6,176 nucleotides of DNA from Mycobacterium sp. (GTDB lineage: Bacteria; Actinomycetota; Actinomycetes; Mycobacteriales; Mycobacteriaceae). Numbering within the stretch: the first letter of the stretch is position 1; each line of letters starts with the position of its first letter. The notes beneath the pieces were generated by a model. It worked only from the letters and a program-made list of their open reading frames with translations. It made no database searches and had not been told where the DNA came from. The position numbers and the translations under genes are program-made. The DNA is taken from NCBI GenBank assembly GCA_023264755.1, contig JAHFVB010000319.1, positions 1 through 6,176 on the forward strand. The letters run 5' to 3'. This document shows positions 3,593 through 6,176 of this stretch, piece by piece.

Positions 3593-5506
3593 GCTGAACT
3601 GGAACGGCACGAGTACGACGTGGTCGTGATCGGTGCCGGCGGCGCAGGGCTGCGCGCGGTGATCGAGGCCCGCGAACGCGGCCTCCGAGTCGCCGTGGTC
3701 ACCAAGTCGCTGTTCGGCAAGGCCCACACGGTGATGGCCGAAGGTGGCTGCGCCGCAGCGATGAAGAACGTCAACTCCAAGGACTCCTGGCAGGTGCACT
3801 TCGGTGACACCATGCGCGGCGGCAAGTTCCTGAACAACTGGCGGATGGCCGAACTGCACGCCCAGGAAGCCCCGGACCGGGTCTGGGAGTTGGAGACCTA
3901 CGGCGCGCTCTTCGACCGCACCAAGGACGGCAAGATCAGCCAGCGCAACTTCGGCGGTCACACCTATCCTCGGCTCGCGCACGTCGGTGACCGCACCGGG
4001 CTGGAGATCATCCGCACGCTGCAGCAGAAGATCGTGTCCCTGCAGCAGGAGGACAAGAAGGAACTCGGCGACTACGAGGCCCGGATCAAGGTCTTCCACG
4101 AATGTTCGATCACCGACCTGATCAAGGACGGCGACCGCATCGCGGGCGCCTTCGGCTACTGGCGCGAGACCGGCAACTTCATCCTGTTCGACGCCCCCGC
4201 GGTGGTGCTCGCGACCGGCGGCATCGGCAAGTCGTTCAAGGTGTCGTCGAACTCCTGGGAGTACACCGGCGACGGCCACGCCCTGGCGCTGCGCGCGGCG
4301 TCCAACCTGATCAACATGGAGTTCATCCAGTTCCACCCCACCGGCATGGTCTGGCCGCTGTCGGTCAAGGGCATCCTCGTCACCGAGGGCGTGCGCGGCG
4401 ACGGCGGAGTGCTGAAGAACTCCGAGGGCAAGCGGTTCATGTTCGACTACATCCCCCCGGTGTTCAAGGGGCAGTACGCCGAAACCGAGGAGGAAGCCGA
4501 CCAGTGGCTCAAGGACAACGACTCGGCGCGCCGCACCCCTGACCTGCTCCCCCGCGACGAGGTGGCCCGCGCCATCGTCGCCGAGGTCAAGGCCGGCCGC
4601 GGCACCCCGCACGGCGGGGTTTACCTCGACATCGCCTCGCGCATGCCCACCGAGGAGATCAAGCGTCGCCTGCCCTCGATGTACCACCAGTTCATCGAGC
4701 TCGCCGAGGTGGACATCACCAAGGACGAGATGGAGGTCGGTCCGACCTGTCACTACGTGATGGGCGGCATCGAGGTCGATCCCGACACCGGCGGCGCCGC
4801 GACTCCAGGACTGTTCGCGGCCGGCGAGTGCTCCGGCGGCATGCACGGCTCCAACCGCCTCGGCGGCAACTCGCTGTCGGATCTGCTGGTGTTCGGCCGC
4901 CGCGCCGGACTGGGCGCCGCCGACTACGTGAGGGGCTTGCCCGAGCGGCCGAAGCCTCCGCAGGACGCCGTCGACGAGGCCACCAAGATGGCGTTGGCCC
5001 CCTACGAGGCACACGAGCATCCCGAGAACCCGTACACCTTGCACGCCGAGCTTCAGCAGTCGATGAACGACCTCGTCGGCATCATCCGCAAGAAGGAGGA
5101 GATCGAGGAGGCGCTGGCCAAGCTCGACGAACTCCGCGGCCGCCTGCAGAACGTGGCCGTCGAGGGCGGCCGGGTGTACAACCCGGGCTGGCACCTGGCG
5201 ATCGACATGCGCAACATGCTGCTGGTCAGCGAATGCGTGGCCAAGGCGGCGCTTCAGCGCACCGAGAGCCGGGGCGGACACACCCGCGACGACTACCCCG
5301 CAATGGACGCCAACTGGCGCAACACGCTGCTGGTGTGCAAGACCACCGAAGCCGCCACCAGCGCGGCGATGGTCCCCCGCGTCACCGTCGTCCCGGAGCC
5401 GCAGGTGCCGATGCGACCGGACCTGCTCGAGGTCTTCGAGCTCTCCGAACTCGAGAAGTACTACACCGACGCCGAACTGACCGAGCATCCCGAACGGAAG
5501 GGCTGA
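3590..5506 (+). CDS. sdhA: Succinate dehydrogenase flavoprotein subunit SdhA (638 aa)
   Basis: Oxidises succinate to fumarate on the cytoplasmic face of the membrane, linking the TCA cycle to the respiratory chain. Seen: FAD fold GAGGAG (15-20); AHTVMAEGG (45-53), where H46 matches the His that binds FAD covalently in E. coli SdhA (H45); QFHPTG (247-252) with H249 matching H242; TEGVRGDGG (265-273); PRDEVAR (321-327) with R322 matching the proton-donating R286; HYVMGG (388-393) with H388 matching H354; GSNRLGGNS (420-428) with R423 matching R399; and C-terminal RGGHTRDDYP (561-570). All catalytic residues are present. Compared with E. coli, about 25 extra residues lie before R322 (near VFKGQYAETEEEADQW, 291-306). 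Length agrees with mycobacterial Sdh1 SdhA (about 646). ATG 3590 has a good SD. The stop is one base before the sdhB start. Confidence 0.97.
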   Translation: MAELERHEYDVVVIGAGGAGLRAVIEARERGLRVAVVTKSLFGKAHTVMAEGGCAAAMKNVNSKDSWQVHFGDTMRGGKFLNNWRMAELHAQEAPDRVWELETYGALFDRTKDGKISQRNFGGHTYPRLAHVGDRTGLEIIRTLQQKIVSLQQEDKKELGDYEARIKVFHECSITDLIKDGDRIAGAFGYWRETGNFILFDAPAVVLATGGIGKSFKVSSNSWEYTGDGHALALRAASNLINMEFIQFHPTGMVWPLSVKGILVTEGVRGDGGVLKNSEGKRFMFDYIPPVFKGQYAETEEEADQWLKDNDSARRTPDLLPRDEVARAIVAEVKAGRGTPHGGVYLDIASRMPTEEIKRRLPSMYHQFIELAEVDITKDEMEVGPTCHYVMGGIEVDPDTGGAATPGLFAAGECSGGMHGSNRLGGNSLSDLLVFGRRAGLGAADYVRGLPERPKPPQDAVDEATKMALAPYEAHEHPENPYTLHAELQQSMNDLVGIIRKKEEIEEALAKLDELRGRLQNVAVEGGRVYNPGWHLAIDMRNMLLVSECVAKAALQRTESRGGHTRDDYPAMDANWRNTLLVCKTTEAATSAAMVPRVTVVPEPQVPMRPDLLEVFELSELEKYYTDAELTEHPERKG

Positions 5507-5507
5507 C

Positions 5508-6176
5508 ATGGCTGCCTACGACGCGAGCATGCGGGTCTGGCGCGGAGACGAAGCCGGCGGCGAGCTCAAGGACTACACCGTCGAGGTCAACGACGGTGAA
5601 GTGGTGCTCGACATCATCCATCGGCTACAGGCCACCCAGGCCAACGACCTCGCCGTGCGCTGGAACTGCAAGGCGGGCAAGTGCGGCTCGTGCTCCGCCG
5701 AGATCAACGGCAAGCCGCGGCTCATGTGCATGACCCGGATGTCGACGTTCGGCGAGGACGAGACCGTGACGGTGACGCCGCTGCGGACGTTCCCGGTGAT
5801 GCGCGACCTGGTCACCGACGTGTCGTTCAACTACACGAAGGCCCGCGAGATTCCGTCCTTCACCCCGCCGAAGGACCTGCAGCCCGGCGACTACCGGATG
5901 CAGCAGGAGGACGTGAACCGCAGCCAGGAGTTCCGCAAGTGCATCGAGTGCTTCCTGTGCCAGAACACCTGCCACGTGGTGCGCGACCACGAGGAGAACA
6001 AGGAAGCCTTCGCCGGCCCGCGGTACCTGATGCGCCAGGCCGAACTGTCGATGCACCCACTGGACACCCTTGACCGGCGCGACATGGCTCAGGACGAGAA
6101 CGGCCTCGGGCTGTGCAACATCACCAAGTGCTGCACCGAGGTCTGCCCCGAACACATCAAGATCACCGACAACGCG
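5508..6176 (+). CDS. sdhB: Succinate dehydrogenase iron-sulfur subunit SdhB, first 223 residues (gene runs off the right edge)
   Basis: Carries electrons from SdhA's FAD to the membrane anchor. The N-terminal ferredoxin domain has the [2Fe-2S] ligands C54, C59, C62 (CKAGKCGSC) and C74. The C-terminal domain has CIECFLCQNTC (C145, C148, C151, C155) and CNITKCCTEVCP (C203, C208, C209, C213). By alignment with E. coli SdhB, C145/C148/C151/C213 hold the [4Fe-4S] cluster and C155/C203/C209 the [3Fe-4S] cluster. The residue where a Cys would convert the latter to 4Fe is T206. C155 is followed by His, not the usual Pro, and C208 is an extra Cys. The Rv0247c product is about 248 aa, so roughly 25 residues are missing at the window edge. 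GGAAGGG (5496-5502) is the SD, within the end of sdhA; the 1-base gap implies translational coupling. ATG at 5508 fits the expected N-terminus. Confidence 0.96.
   Translation, partial: MAAYDASMRVWRGDEAGGELKDYTVEVNDGEVVLDIIHRLQATQANDLAVRWNCKAGKCGSCSAEINGKPRLMCMTRMSTFGEDETVTVTPLRTFPVMRDLVTDVSFNYTKAREIPSFTPPKDLQPGDYRMQQEDVNRSQEFRKCIECFLCQNTCHVVRDHEENKEAFAGPRYLMRQAELSMHPLDTLDRRDMAQDENGLGLCNITKCCTEVCPEHIKITDNA

Noticed and set aside
2669..5509. 946-codon minus-strand open frame antisense to sdhC-sdhA
   Set aside because: It is in exact codon register with two clearly functional genes. Its translation has no recognisable fold or motif and is dominated by Val, Leu, Gly, His and Asp, as expected from reversed GC-rich codons.
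4828..5733. Plus-strand 301-codon frame overlapping the ends of sdhA and the start of sdhB
   Set aside because: The translation is Arg-rich shadow; the two sdh genes read in other frames with complete motifs.
1..6176. CRISPR arrays, tRNA/rRNA genes, insertion sequences, phage or toxin-antitoxin modules
   Set aside because: Scanning both strands showed no regularly spaced repeats, cloverleaf, transposase motif or terminal repeats.

Overview
The window looks like a chromosomal segment from a fast-growing, GC-rich mycobacterium (Mycobacterium/Mycolicibacterium). The reasons are strong G/C preference at third codon positions, TTG starts, an actinobacterial-type NirB, and a succinate dehydrogenase cluster that matches the Sdh1 locus of M. 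tuberculosis (Rv0250c-Rv0249c-Rv0248c-Rv0247c, next to nirB Rv0252, recalled from memory). The exact species cannot be named from the sequence alone.

The left part (1-2180) is read on the minus strand. It holds a gene for an isocitrate lyase/PEP mutase superfamily enzyme (2180-1422). Four bases later comes an unrecognised single-pass membrane protein with a Ser/Thr/Pro-rich tail (1417-995). After a gap of about 100 bases rich in inverted repeats comes the 5' end of nirB, the large subunit of assimilatory NAD(P)H nitrite reductase (894 to beyond base 1). nirB has no visible Shine-Dalgarno site. A TAnnnT -10 hexamer lies 6 bases before its ATG, which suggests a leaderless mRNA, and an imperfect IdeR-like iron box overlaps that hexamer.

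A divergent intergenic region (2181-2293) separates this from the right part, which is read on the plus strand. There lie a small conserved-type protein of unknown function with a natural HHHH run (2294-2614), the membrane anchor SdhC (2717-3544), the flavoprotein SdhA (3590-5506) and the iron-sulfur subunit SdhB (5508 to beyond 6176). sdhA and sdhB are one base apart. These genes encode a respiratory succinate:quinone oxidoreductase of the mycobacterial Sdh1 type. Electrons pass from succinate to covalent FAD in SdhA, through three Fe-S clusters in SdhB, and into a five-helix anchor. That anchor carries several Cys/His residues and, in the characterised mycobacterial Sdh1, holds a membrane-embedded Rieske-type [2Fe-2S] cluster.

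The core genes are known families. The less explained parts are: an 18-bp perfect palindrome and a 9-bp-stem inverted repeat inside the small membrane-protein gene; a possible 9-codon reading frame coupled by ATGA overlap, followed by competing stems ahead of sdhC; near-identical SD-spacer-TTG start modules on the first two operon genes; and the HHHH protein that leads the operon.
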